A DNA stretch of 64,000 nt from positions 17,968,014-18,032,013 of the forward strand of contig OX327699.1 of NCBI GenBank assembly GCA_946807835.1, read 5' to 3'. The position numbers and the translations under genes were made by a program. Each line of letters begins with the position of its first letter. The first letter of the stretch is position 1. The notes beneath the pieces were generated by a model, which saw nothing but the letters and a program-made list of their open reading frames with translations, was not told the origin of the DNA and made no database searches. Shown piece by piece: positions 10,167 to 22,184 of this stretch. Origin of the DNA: Ailanthus altissimus. Taxonomy: Eukaryota > Streptophyta > Magnoliopsida > Sapindales > Simaroubaceae.

Positions 10167-13100
10167 TCACTTTACAAATGCTTGAATAAGACTCTGAGCA
10201 GCATGAGTTTGTTCAGGTGTCCCCGATATGATAATCACAGTTTCTGTTGATCCAGGCTTGGGCTCAGTAATTGTAATTTTCGCATCAGAAATCTGAAATA
10301 GTACCAGTCATTTGGTTTTGTTAAAAATAATACGCAAGGTCACTCGCACTGAAAGAAATAGATAACTCTAAAATAATTTGTAATCAGAAAAGGATCAATA
10401 TAGTGGAGGAGCAAATTGTTAGTGAACAATGAAATAGGAAACTAAGACTGATTATCAAGCACAGCAGAAAATATACTTGTTAAGTCAAAAGGCCAAATAA
10501 CAAGTCGTGCACAAACCAGAAACCAAACTGTTAGAACCTTCATAAAACTAAATTTCATCATTGTGTTCTACTTCTTTTTCTTTTTTAGTGAGAGAAAGAC
10601 CATGAAAAAAACTTGGTTTCCCAATAGCATCAGGGAGAGAGAACAGAATGTACCTGATGAATCTGTTTCAGACACGCGCCATCTTCCCCTTGAATTACAG
10701 GAACAACAGAGCGAGGAACAACAACTTCAACAGTAGTGCTTGTTATTATAGCCGGTTGGTTTCCTCTACAATTGAAAATTAAAGAAAAAAAATAACGCCA
10801 TCAATGAATAATATGAAATGCGCAATGGTATAGAATACAAAAATCTTAAAATGCATATAACCTCCAAAACCCGAAACTCTACTATGAGGGCGTCCGGGAA
10901 AATCAGGAAAGCCTATTGCACCATCAACTTCAACAAGTCCCTGCAAGCAAAAATAGATAACAGAGAAGTCACTTCATAGCTTCAAAAACAGGTTGCATGA
11001 ATAATCTTTATTACCTATACTACTATCATGAGGGCTTATTTGGTAGTGTGTCTCCCAACATAAAACAAGCCAAAAGCAAAATTAGCACAAAAAGTATTGC
11101 TACAGTTAAGTACCTGAGGACCCCACAGTTTTCTATCAGGTATAAGAGGAGGCATGCCTGATCTGTGCATTTGATGCATAAAAAGAGAACGATCATCATG
11201 AGGATGAAAACCACCATGTGGAGGTGGGCCACCGATAGCATCAAACTGGTGAAAGGATGGACCAAAATTAGAATACATTCCTGGAGGTGAGAGTTCCCTC
11301 CTACCCACATATGATGGGAATGGGTGCCCTTGATCCAGAAAGGCAGGATTTAAAGGATGGTTAATAGAAGGAAATGCATCACGGAAAAAATGATGCCGCA
11401 ACCGAGTTGTTATCTGCAACAGAGCCTCTTGAACTGCTTCAAATTCTCCATTCATCTATCATAACAGACGCCATGGGACCAACATAAGCACATTAAGTGT
11501 CTGAAAAGATAAACTTGGGACAATTCAAAAGAGGCAATTCAAGAAAATGTTACCATATAGTGAAAACAAAGATAAAATTCCCATCTGCTACCACCTCAAA
11601 GTAAAAATGAAAACACACCTGAACAACTTCTTCATTTTCTGAAGCACACTTAGGAATCTGATCCTTTCCCAAAATACGAATATAAACACCAGTTGATTTC
11701 CTCATCTCAGCTATGATAGCACCACCCTTGCCAAGGAGACAGCCGATTTGGTTAGAGGCTACAAGAAGCCTTGCCATCACAGTTTCCTCCCTGCGATCAG
11801 GTGTAGCCCTAACTATCCTGGTCTGTACGCGAAGAACTGCATCTTGCGGAGCCGATATCCGATCATCTGGGTGCTGCAGCAGTTTGCATGTTGTCAAGAT
11901 GGTGGAAACTAGCCAAATATAATAACTTGAATGATAATGCAATTGAAATAGAAGACTAAAAAACCCAAAATTTATGTCATCTGTTAGCAAGTTCAATATT
12001 AAATCTTACTGCTGGACCAGATACAACAATGATGCGGTCCTCTGTATCAGAAACAGCTTCCAGAACTTTGATATCACAACCCGTTTCTTGCTTGAGTGTC
12101 CTTATTATGGCTCCACCCTTTCCAATGACACTCCCTACTCTCTCATCATGGCACAAGATGCGGAATGTTAGAATTTCCTGAGAGGGCTTTAGCCGGCCAG
12201 GTATACCAGTGTCATGAAATTTAGGAATGGAAAAAGGAATAGATGAATGAACATCAGGAACCTCCCAACGTCCAGCAGCATAAGGTGCCCCCTGAGAGCT
12301 AGAAGGATGGTTTGGCGGCAGGTTCGATGACCCTGTAGGGTTGGCAGGGAAAGATTCAGGATTCCTAGGTGTTTTATCCAAAAGTGTTTGAGAAATTGAC
12401 TGAAGAGCTTTCCTAACCGCATCAAACTCTCCTGTGATCTGCAGCATAATTATTGCACAAAATGGCTAAATAATATTTTACTAATAACATGAACTTATGA
12501 ATTGTCCCAGACAGGTTCATGACCATTTCCTACAGTTGCAAACTAGGAGTTCTGAAGACCCAACAGAACTATTCAAGAATTAAGCACTAGAATAATGATA
12601 AAAAAAGGAAACTTCATGCTCAACCAAGTAAGGCCAATGTCCAACTATGCAAAAAAATCAACCAAATGATTGTCATGTTCATGGTTAGTACGGATGATAA
12701 GGTAAACAGAGCATTATATGAGTCACCTGAACTACTTCATCAGAGGCTGATGCACAAAAAGGAAGTTTGTCTCTAGGAAGAACCCGAATCTGTGCCCCAC
12801 TTTCAGCTGACATTTGCTTGATCACACTACCACCCTTTCCCAAAAGGCAGCCAACTTGGCTGGAAAGCACAAGTAACCTCAAAATAAACATAGAAGAATT
12901 ATTATTTTCCTCGTCAACTCCATCTGTTCCTTGTTCTGCTTCAGCAATTCTTTTAAAAACAAGTAACAAAGCCTTCTGCACACGTAAAGTTTCCTTTTCA
13001 GCCTTTAAACCATCCACATGAACAGATTCCTTGTCTTCATCATTCCCACCATCTTCCTTCTCATTATCACTCTCATCTGCCACATTTTTCTCTTCATCAC

Positions 13101-13443
13101 CATCTTCCTCCATTTGCTCAACACTGGCTTTAGAATTTTCCTTTCTATCATCAGATGTTTCAATGACAACTACTCTCTCATCACAACCAGGAACAGTCCC
13201 CTCGACTCTGATATTCACACCTGTTTCTTGAGAAATTTGTGATATGATTTCACCATCTTTTCCAATAATGCCATCAATTTTGGAAACCATACAGAGAACA
13301 CGGAATGCGATACCATTAGGAGAGGATTTTGAAGATTGATTCTGCAAATGATCACTGTCCAACTTTTGCAACTTCCCTTTCCCATTTGATTCTGTATGCT
13401 TGTCGTCACATGGTCTCTTAGAAGGTGTCAAAGTATCAGACAT
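10167..13443 (-). CDS. KH domain RNA-binding protein with five KH modules (HEN4/At4g18375-like)
   Basis: Probable nuclear RNA-binding protein of the PCBP-like plant KH group, which acts in pre-mRNA processing. Exons on the minus strand: 13443-12727, 12438-12010, 11873-11619, 11455-11114, 10940-10862, 10763-10654, 10292-10167. They join into a single frame of 685 residues. KH modules are centred on GXXG loops at residues 61-64 (GKDG), 202-205 (GKGG), 345-348 (GKGG), 430-433 (GKGG) and 633-636 (GEDG). A strongly acidic, Glu/Asp-rich linker (about 105-145) separates KH1 and KH2. A Pro/Gly/His-rich stretch lies between KH4 and KH5. KH2-KH3 and KH4-KH5 form the usual tandem pairs joined by a conserved SDEVVQ/SENEEVVQ exon end. 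The chosen start is the ATG at 13443; the frame is open a little upstream but only from a GTG. The family is certain, the exact orthologue is not. Confidence 0.93.
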
Positions 13444-14208
13444 GTTCACGCAAGCCTGTTCAGTCTAATTTGCACGCTGCTGGAAGACAAGAAGCAAAAG
13501 TAAAGAGTAAAATTAAAAAGCAGTTATTATAAGTTATCTGAAATAGATGAAACATTATAAGTCCAATACAAAACCAAAAACTGATTGACCATTCAATAAA
13601 CAAACACGGCATTGGTGTCAAAATCCCAAAATGAGAAAATAACACACAACCACCTTTAACAACAAAATGTTGCTCTAAACGAACAACTCCAATAGATCAA
13701 AATCCCAGACTTACAGCAAAAAAAAAACTAAACAGAACTATAAAAAAAGATAATGGTAAAAGAAATAACACGCAGATAGCAACAAGAACGGTCAACAACT
13801 TGTAAAATGAACGCTATGGTTCTACGGGTCAACCATTTAGCTCACATAATTCCACATTGGTATTGCATTTGGAAAATTTTCACCATAGATACTCATAAAA
13901 ATAACAGAAATTCAAAAACACAAAGAATGAGAAGCTTTGCTGATTCCATTTTTTAATGATTCTGGACGATATCCTTGCACTTAACTGCGAATATCAGTAC
14001 ATTGCTCGACTTACGGTCAGTGCTCGCACTTTTTTAATATTGACTAACAAAATAAAGAATCATATTTGACAAGTAATTCTCGTTGCTTAGTCTTCTGTTT
14101 CTTGTGGTGAAATTACGTTGCGACGCTACAAGAAGATAAAAGAACATAACTTGAATGAGAATGAGAACATGCGAAAAATAAATACCTTAAGATACTTACC
14201 AACTTAAA

Positions 14209-14247
<39 letters not shown>

Positions 14248-14400
14248 TTAAAGGAGTTGACAAATCCTAATTCTCGTAATTTCCAGTGGAATTTCTGGTC
14301 TTCTTCAGTGGATGTCAAGTACTCGAAATATCGCGATGGCTTCGTCCACGCGAGGAAGAAATGCGTCTGTAGTCGCTAGAAATACATTACGCACCTGAAA
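13444..14400 (-). other. 5' leader of the KH gene with a probable 5' UTR intron
   Basis: On the minus strand a pyrimidine-rich acceptor (TCTTCCAG, ending at 13480) lies just upstream of the start codon. A good donor (CAG|GTGCGT, after 14395) lies about 0.9 kb further up. A 5' UTR intron of 14394-13480 would place the transcription start beyond 14400. Long leader introns are common in this gene class. This is inference from splice motifs only. Confidence 0.4.
14209..14248. repeat. Compound microsatellite (AT)n(AG)n
   Basis: An (AT)7-8 run passes directly into an (AG)12-13 run. It lies within the probable leader intron of the KH gene. A simple, probably length-variable repeat. Confidence 0.9.
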
Positions 14401-15654
14401 CTAGGTTTTTATGGACCGGTTTGGGTCCTGTTTGAATTTTTCCGGGTCAAGTTCGATATTATGCCACTTACCAACAAAGAAACTGTTCTGTAATTGTATT
14501 AACATAGCGGTAAAGTGCTCAACTGCGTTTACTTTTATTCCAACATCTGAATTCTAATCCCTTCTCCTATGTTAGAAAAGAAAAAGGAAAAAAAAAATGT
14601 TTTATCAGTTATAAAGGTCTGTTTGGTATTGCGTTTTTAAGTGGAACTTACGCTTACCAGAGTTGTTGTTGTTGTTTTTTAAATAAATTCAAATTACTTT
14701 CACATTTGTTATTTTCAATTATTCAAGTTTAAGATTTTTAAATTTGTTGAGAGGTTTAATTATTATAAAATTGTATTTATAATTATTATATTAATAAAAT
14801 TTTATAAATATAATATGAATTATAGTCATTTTATTGTTAATCTCGATTTTTAGCAAAATATAAATAGTTATTTTAATAATAATAATATTATTATTATTAC
14901 ATATATTCTGATATGTTTATTATGAATTGATATTATATAATTTTACATTAATAAAAATTAAAAGACTACCTAATAAGTATTGGTTGATGATACATTAATT
15001 AAGATATAAAATATATATCATAATTTTGTAAATCTAATACTATTTTGTAATACATAATATATTTTAAGAGTAATATTATATTTACATAATTGATATATAA
15101 ATATTATATTTTAATTAACAATGTTTATAATTAAAATTAATCGATTTTATTATTTGTCAATAATTAATATCAATTAGTTAACTATCAAATATCACATCAA
15201 TTACTTTCTATTTTATATATATAAACATAAATAAATAAAATTACTTTAAATAATATACTTTAAAAAAAATCAAAAACCTCTGCCCAATAACTTGAAAGTT
15301 TAGCTTCTTCTAACAAAGTTGAGATAAATCCTCTGTAACCTTGTATTTAGCTACAATCGAATTGACTGAAAAAATATTTTTTTTTTAATTAGTAAAAAAA
15401 TCATATTAAAAAATTTATTTATGTTTCAATCTCGAGTAAGATTATCTTATTATTATTATTATTATTATTAAACATCGTGAACTTAAAATTTGTCTACATC
15501 AATTTAAATAATATTATATTAATAAAATAAAATAAAATAGTTAATGACCTATTTAAAATCAAAAAACCGATCTATTTTTATTATAAGAGACGGTCAACTA
15601 GGGGGCTTGAACCCCTTTTGTAATGAGAGAGAATGTTTTAGTTGCTTTATCTAA
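14400..15654. other. AT-rich intergenic sequence
   Basis: No gene is seen. A tRNA-like patch with an A-rich tail at about 14500-14610 could be an old SINE but shows no target duplication. The rest is very AT-rich with short TA and ATT runs, up to the gypsy 5' LTR. Confidence 0.5.
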
Positions 15655-16150
15655 TGTTACGCTTTAAGTATTGTCAAGCATTTCTTTGAACACTTAGTGC
15701 GCGACAAAATTTTTTAGAGGCTTTAAGGGCTATTGGAACAAATTGCGGGCTGAAGCTTTTAGAAGAATCGTTGATATGAGTAAAGAACCGGATCAAACTC
15801 GCGACTTATTAGGGTTGTTAACCCCAATTAAAAAAGGAATATTTCATAAAATATGTGATAGCATATAGGAATATTCTATGACATATTATTACATCTTGTA
15901 TATACACCGTTAAATCGTTTAGATTTTAGCCGTCGATTGTATAAGCTTAATAGTATATAAAAGGGAGACTCTCAGTTGTACAAAGCATTTAACATAATAC
16001 AAATCTCATAGCTTGTGTTTCTCTTCAGCAATATGAGAGCATTCTTTCAAATAGTTGATGTGCGTATTTTTTCTCTTTTTTGTGTAGTTTTTTTAGCTTC
16101 CTAACACGCAACGCATCTAAGGTCGCACGATTCTCAAAAGGTTCGTGACA
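15655..16150 (+). repeat. 5' LTR of the gypsy element
   Basis: It begins TGTTACGC and ends CGTGACA. A TATA box (TATATAAAAG, 15954-15963) sits in the middle third, where a U3/R junction is expected. The partner at 20969-21464 has the same length and a matching TATA at about 21265. The CG-containing ends have drifted between the copies. Confidence 0.88.
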
Positions 16151-16177
16151 TTTGGTATCAGAGCAGGTTTAAGAAAG

Positions 16178-17350
16178 ATGGGGAAAGATGTAACGCCGCA
16201 GGATTTGCCTGAAGAGAGAGGTTGGGACCCCATAGCTAAAAGGCACGAATGTGTACATCGCGACATGTCTGTCGATTCAGGCCATGAGTTCGAGAATATG
16301 GTGAAAACGCTCGATGATGCTATGGAAAAGGAGACGAATCATCTCGGGGAGTTAGAGCAGCAAGTAGAGAAGCTCGAGGTGGGACTCAACACTCAATGGG
16401 ACGAGCTGCGCTCCCTCATCAACACATCCATCGAGAGTTATGCTGATCAGCAATGTGAGTGGGTCAAAGTTTTTCAATAGAAGGTATATGCCACCATTGA
16501 CAAAGTTCAAGCCCAAGTGGAGGAGCTGCGTAGAAGATTTGATGCTATCAATGAGGACGTGGTGTTGTGCAAGCGAGCAGTGGCGAATGGGTCTATTGCT
16601 GCCAAGGAGTGCCAAGAGTTGAGGCTGATAAAATAAAGGAGTTCAGCGGCAAGCGGAACGCTAAGGAGCTCGATAACTACTTTTTACAGATGAAAAGATA
16701 CTTCGACACCATCGGCGTGCGAGATAAAGACAAGGTAAATACCGCGACCTTATATCTCTCCAATCATGCAATTCTATGGTGGCGCAGGAAAAATGAGGAG
16801 ATACGCAAGGGTACCTGCATAATCAACACTTAAGTAAAATTGCAACGGGAGCTGAAGCGTCAATTCTATCCGGAGAATGTAGCGCACGACGCTCGAAAAC
16901 GGTTTAAGGAATTAAAACAACCAAGTCCATTAGTGAGTACGTCGAGGAGTACTCTTTGCCAATGCTCCAGATTTTCAACACGAGCAAAGAAGACTTACTG
17001 TTCAATTTTCTAGACGGGTTGCAAACATGGGCATCTAATGAATTGAAGCGGCGTGGGGTGATCAGAATATTCGACATTCTGACATTGGCAGAAACGTTCA
17101 TGGAATACCACAAGGGTAACTCGGGAAAGTCCAAACATTCAAGACCCAATCACATCAAATGTGGGGGCACCAAGGAGTTTCAGCTTTTAGAGGATGAGGA
17201 GGAGAAAAATAAGCGCCCAAATGGGAAAAGCAAAAGCGCAACGACCATAGAGGTAATGAACCGAAGACAAACTACTTTATTTGCGATGGAGATCACTAGG
17301 TCAAGGACTGTCCGAAGAATAAGGCTCTCAACGCAATGGTTATAGCGCAC
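16178..17350 (+). pseudogene. gypsy gag fragment
   Basis: A gag reading frame starts just after the primer-binding site. The first segment (16178-16480) is charged and probably coiled-coil. The segment 16567-16833 matches the retrotransposon gag domain (ATLYLS and LWWRRK blocks), followed after frame breaks by 16956-17345. In-frame stops (for example at 16478-16480 and 16831-16833) and shifts break it into at least three pieces, so no capsid protein can be made. Confidence 0.8.
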
Positions 17351-17399
17351 AAGCCTTGAGAGCAGGGTCAAATGGGGTGTTTGCAACTGCTCAACACAA

Positions 17400-17660
17400 T
17401 GAAAGCCAAGCGGAGTGCCAGCACGCCGACGAGAAAGACGCTCATGTATGTTGAAGCATACATCAACTGTATAAAGACTAAAGTGCTGATAGATACGGGC
17501 ACAACGCACAACTTCATCAAGCGTGCTGAAGCAAAAATGCTTAATACTTTATGTGGAAAAAGATGGGGAATTCCTTAAATCGGTAAATGCTGCAGCCAAG
17601 CCACTGGATAGAGTGGTTTGAGGGATCGATATCCACCTATGTAAATGGCGCGGCAAGGTA
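17400..17660 (+). pseudogene. gypsy protease start, cut by insertion
   Basis: The retropepsin active-site block DTGTTHNFI is encoded near 17497-17523, inside the segment 17372-17578. The frame shifts once, then continues to 17660, where the nested element begins. The remaining protease block (DDFDVVLGIEFL) resumes immediately after the insertion at about 19885. Confidence 0.8.
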
Positions 17661-17665
17661 AATTT

Positions 17666-19865
17666 TATTGGAGTTAGTGCTCACATGCCATTCCAATATT
17701 GTATGAATATTAATTATTAATATTTATATAATAAACATTTATAATAAATGTTGTTAATATAATATATATATATATATATGGTATAATGTTTGTAACATTA
17801 CAAACATTGTTTGATCTAAAAGAGTTCAGATCTGGTCTAAATGAATTTAGACCAGAACTAATAGTTAGCAAAACCGAGAGTTATAAATGCTAAGAGTTAG
17901 CACTGTTAAGAGTTAGCAGGTTATAAGAGCCAACAAGGTCTAAAAAGTTAGAACCTTGTCTATAATGGGACAAAGACCTGAGAGTATACTTATAATGATA
18001 TAGTTGCAAATAGTTGCAAATAGTTACAATAGGAGCTAAGAAATATCATTATATAAGTATGTCTTAAATATAATGTTCTTAATCTATGATCACCAATGCC
18101 GGTCTATCGGTGAATTCACATAATATAGATTAGTGTATGTCTATATTTGACTGGTTCAAATGGTTGTTCTTAGCTGACCATGAGCTTAGAGCTTGTATAG
18201 GCATGCAGGTATCCAGTCAGGACTGGATACTGAATAGACTCACGAGGACCCCAATAGATATCCTATGAAATCGTCAAAGGAAGGTCATCTCGAGTTGAGT
18301 AGTATTTATGGTCCTTTGACTTGAGCGTCATGGTGGTCTTGTGAGTGATCCATCATGCTTTGGTTCCACATATGTCAGAGACCTTTCATGGTTTAACCAC
18401 TATGTGTCACTGGGTATGGTCCGATGCTCATGGAGTCCGATGTGCATAGATACGGGATCCGTCAGCTTACGTAGGTAAGTTGTATATCCGATGCTTCGAA
18501 ATTGTATTTTATAAAGACTTGTGGCCACAAGCATAAACCCGAGAAAAGAGTTTTCCACATGGTTAACAAAATAGTAAATAGTATTTGCGTATATTATTTA
18601 TCGAAATATGAATCTGGAGATAATATTATGAATGAGCAAATGCGGATTTGACAGTGTAGATCTATATCCCCGCACATCCAGGTTATAAATGATGGAAGGA
18701 TTATACGTATACATTATGACCTCAACTTGTATGGTCTGACACGCTGATTTGTAATATTCATAACGTGTGCGTGGGGCATCGATTACAGATTAATGGAATA
18801 ATTCCATTTGACAAATCAGGTATAGACCTAGAGAGTCCCAATATGAAATGTACTCTTTGAGCACTTGGGTAGTGTACCGTATTGAATTGTTCAATACAGT
18901 ATAATTCAGCAATTTACTAATGTTAAGTTAACTAAAATATATGGTTAAATAGTGGGACCCACTTTAGGTTAACTTGATAACCTAGTAAGGATATAATAGT
19001 AATTTCACTTTATGATTATTTAATTGTTAAATAATTAAAATAAATATTTATTTATTTATTGTTAAATAAATAATTTAACTTAACTAAGGTTAAAGGTTAA
19101 CTATATGATTAAGATAAGTTAACCTTACTTAAAGGTTAAGTAAAGATTAACCTAACCATAGTTAAGTTAATTAACTATAGTTAAAATATTTAAATATTTA
19201 TTAACTTAAAGGTTAAGTTAAAATAATCTAACTAAAGTTAAATGTTAACTATAGTTAGGTTAAATTAAAATAAATGTAAATGAAATTCAAATTAGTTTAA
19301 AATTAATGCATTAGTATATAAAGTGATACAAAATTCAAAATTCATAATGTTTTAGATTTTAGAATTTGTAATTTTGAGAGCCATTTCAATTTGAATTTAT
19401 TTTAAAATTCTTTGTTTTGTATTTTAATTGTTAGAACAACAAAATAAATGAATTAAATGGTTACTAATTGTAATAACTAAAAATAAATTTATTTTAATTA
19501 TTCAAGAGTCGAATAAAAGAAAAAATAAATTTGATTAAGTTAAAGAGTTTAACTTTAAATCAAGTTTAAGAGTTAAACAAAATGCTGAATTAACATACTG
19601 CTATTCTAGACAATCAAACTCACCCTTGTTAATTGTTAGGATTGATCAAAGATTCATTTCATGGTGGACTTCAAGCAAATTAATCCAAAAGCTTCATGTG
19701 TTATATTTCTCAATCTCGGTTTTCAGTTTAATAAATATGTATTTTATGTGTTCATTGTATTTAATTTTTTGCTGTGCATATATATATATATGAGATATAT
19801 ATATTTTTTGTATGGTGAACACACCATACATGTAAGCACCCTAGTAATTATACAACACCCCAACA
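17666..19865 (+). mobile_element. Solo-LTR-like element of the long LTR family (copy 2), nested in gypsy
   Basis: A 2200 bp ORF-less insertion is flanked by AATTT at 17661-17665 and 19866-19870. It begins TATTGGAG and ends CCCCAACA. Removing it with one AATTT copy makes the gypsy protease frame continuous, which fixes the boundaries to the base. It aligns with 140-2639 and 23600-24654 in reverse complement and with 60962-62170 directly. A stretch rich in GTTAA/TTAAC words occupies 18910-19290. Confidence 0.85.
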
Positions 19866-19869
19866 AATT

Positions 19870-20600
19870 TCTCTGTAGCATCTCTTGATGATTTCGATGT
19901 GGTGTTAGGTATAGAGTTTTTGAGGCAGTACGACGTGGTGTCACTTCCTCAACACGACTATATATGCATCATGGAATGAGGGCCTTACATGATACCGACG
20001 GTAGACAAGCACAAGGGTGGGCAATCTTAGCCAAAAGCCAATACTAAAATCCTTTCCACCATTCAACTAATGGGAGTTGCTATGTGCAAAGGAGAAGCAC
20101 ATCCAGCCACAGTGAGGGAGATGGATGATAAGGCGACAAGGGGCGAGGGTAAGCTACCAACGGGAGTGACGAAAATGCTTGAGGAGTACAAGAGGGTTGT
20201 GCCAACTGACATACCACAGGCGCAGCCACATCAAGGTGATACCAAGTATGGAAAACAGCTAGAGCTGGGGTTTACGCTTCCAACCACAATGCAGATGCTT
20301 TAATTGGGAGTAGATGGTTGGCGGAGGCAACTCAAGGAGTTGTCGAGTGTAGGTGTCACTCAGCAACTCGAGGTGTTACATGATGTGCGCTTTCAGCACA
20401 ATAAGTGGGTTAGAGACAAGCAGCGAAGGGTCAAGCATTGTGCTGGGGACTTAGTGATGGAGACGATACTTCTACCACAATGCAAGACAGCATGCCCACT
20501 TCACAAGAGCCTTGATCGTAAGGATGAAGGGTCATTTTCTATTGCCAAGAGGGTTGGCAACGTCTCGCATAAGGTGAGAATACTTTCAAGACAGTAATTG
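19870..20600 (+). pseudogene. gypsy polyprotein remnant after the nested element
   Basis: The end of the protease (DDFDVVLGIEFL block, 19885-19920) is followed by a linker, then the very start of the RT region (PTDIP block, about 20203). The sequence then jumps to the post-integrase region (KRVGNVSHKV block, about 20547-20577). The RT, RNase H and integrase cores are absent, so this copy lost roughly 2.5-3 kb internally. Stops near 19979 and 20302 break what remains. Confidence 0.75.
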
Positions 20601-20968
20601 CATCTGGTATTTCCTAAGAGCTGTTTGAAGCTATATCGATGGGGTACAGAAGACACGATGTAGAAACAAGTACCTTTAGGAATTTTCACAGGGGATGACA
20701 AAGGAGCGAGACTCATCTGTGAAAAACGGATGGTGCAGAGAAAAAATTCACGTCCAAGGCATGAGTACTTTGTCAAGTGAAAAGAGGTACCCGATATTGG
20801 GGCACACTGAAAATACGAGAGCGTACAATGGCAGATTGAAGAACGAGGTGTGCAGTTTGTGGAATTCGTCATCAAGATGGATCGCGCCCGTAAAGGCAGC
20901 TTCAGTTTCAAGTGAAAATCTTCAGTGAAGACGCGACGAGGGCGTCGCGTGAATTTAGTGAGGGAGAA

Positions 20969-21464
20969 CGTCACACCCCAAGTGTTCTCAAGCATTTCCT
21001 CGAACACTTGGTGCGCAACAAAGCCTCCTAGAGGCTTTAAGGGCTGCTGGAATTGATCGCGAGCTAGAACTTCTAGAAGACCCACTGACATAGATAAAGA
21101 ACCGGGCCCAGCTGAGACTTATTAGGGTTGTTAATCCCAATTAGGAAAAGAATATTCCATAGAATATGTGATGGCATCTAGGAATATTTTAAGGCATATT
21201 ATTCCATCTTATATATACACCGTTAGATTATTTAGATCTTAGCCGTTGATTGTATAAGGCTAATAGTATATAAAGGGGAGACCCTTAGTTGTATAAAGCA
21301 TCCAACACAATACAAATCTCATAACTTGTGTTTCTCTTTGACAATATAGAGAGCATTCTTTCAAACAGTTTGTGTGCGTATTTTTTCTCTTCTTTGTGTT
21401 GTTTTCTCGGCTGTTTAGCACGTAACGCTTCTAAGACCGCACGGTTCTTGGAAGGTCCGTGACA
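20969..21464 (+). repeat. 3' LTR of the gypsy element
   Basis: It aligns with the 5' LTR over its full 496 bp and ends CCGTGACA. The start reads CGTCACAC, a decayed TG end. The divergence between the two LTRs is visible by eye, so the insertion is not recent. Confidence 0.88.
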
Positions 21465-21465
21465 C

Positions 21466-21967
21466 TAATGTCATGGGTTGGGTATTTATCATTGATTCAA
21501 AATACTAACCTGTTATGTAATGCTGCATATCCATTCTTACATACTCAATATCCACTCAATTTTTATTTTATGTGGGACGTGACATTCTCTCCCACCTAAT
21601 CGCGTGATGCCTTCGTTACAGTATGGCCCACTCAAGGGCCAACTTGACCCGTATTGCCCATCTTTCGAATATATGGGACCCACGTGATAATTTCCATTGG
21701 AGCTCAAGACATAAGATTTTTAGAACCTACTTGACTCGTATTACCTATCTCCCTGGTAGCATGGGGAACCCATATCTCATGTGGCAATCTCTATTGGGGC
21801 AATTTTAGAAGCTTACATATAAATGAGATTTCGAGTCTGCTCTGATAACACTTATCACAGGTCAGGCGTTTGTCATTGACCCAAAAGAATTAGTCTGTTA
21901 TGTAATAGCATACTCACCCTTATATACCTAAGATCCACCTATATTTTATTTAATGTAAAATGTGACA
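21466..21967 (-). mobile_element. TRIM-like miniature LTR element
   Basis: Two direct repeats of about 116-119 bp (21466-21584 and 21852-21967) flank a ~265 bp interior without ORFs. On the minus strand the right repeat is followed by TGTTATCAGAGC (21850-21839), a one-base variant of the Met-tRNA primer-binding site. The left repeat is preceded by a purine tract GGTGGGAGAGAA. Tiny LTRs, PBS, PPT and no coding are the definition of a TRIM. The left end abuts the gypsy 3' LTR. Confidence 0.75.
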
Positions 21968-22184
21968 TTAAACTCGAGTGCGATTAACTTGTTAGTTGGA
22001 TAATTTTATCATTCAATAGTTCTATTAAATGGGTAGTATTTAAAAAAAAATAAAAAAATAAAAATAGTGTTAAAAATATTGTATTTTAATTAATATATCA
22101 TAAATTAATATCACAAATTATTGGCTTTCAGATTTTATTAATATTAATAATTATATAACACCAATTCTATCGGATGTGTGTATT

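Larger units (their letters stand above)
15655..21464 (+). mobile_element. Ty3/gypsy retrotransposon, internally deleted, with a nested element
   Basis: The two LTRs (15655-16150 and 20969-21464) are each 496 bp and share the same landmarks. A primer-binding site TGGTATCAGAGC (initiator-Met tRNA type) directly follows the 5' LTR, and a purine tract (GTGAGGGAGAA) precedes the 3' LTR. CTAA flanks both ends as part of a probable target duplication. Gag and the protease start are readable. Most of RT, RNase H and integrase is missing; the sequence passes from the start of the RT region (about 20230) to the post-integrase tail. The element is also split by a 2.2 kb insertion in its protease region. 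Confidence 0.9.

Noticed and set aside
13444..13449. Upstream start for the KH protein at 13449
   Set aside because: That codon is GTG; the first ATG is at 13443 and gives a normal N-terminus.
14500..14610. tRNA-like patch with an A-rich end, possible SINE
   Set aside because: No target duplication and only weak A- and B-box resemblance.
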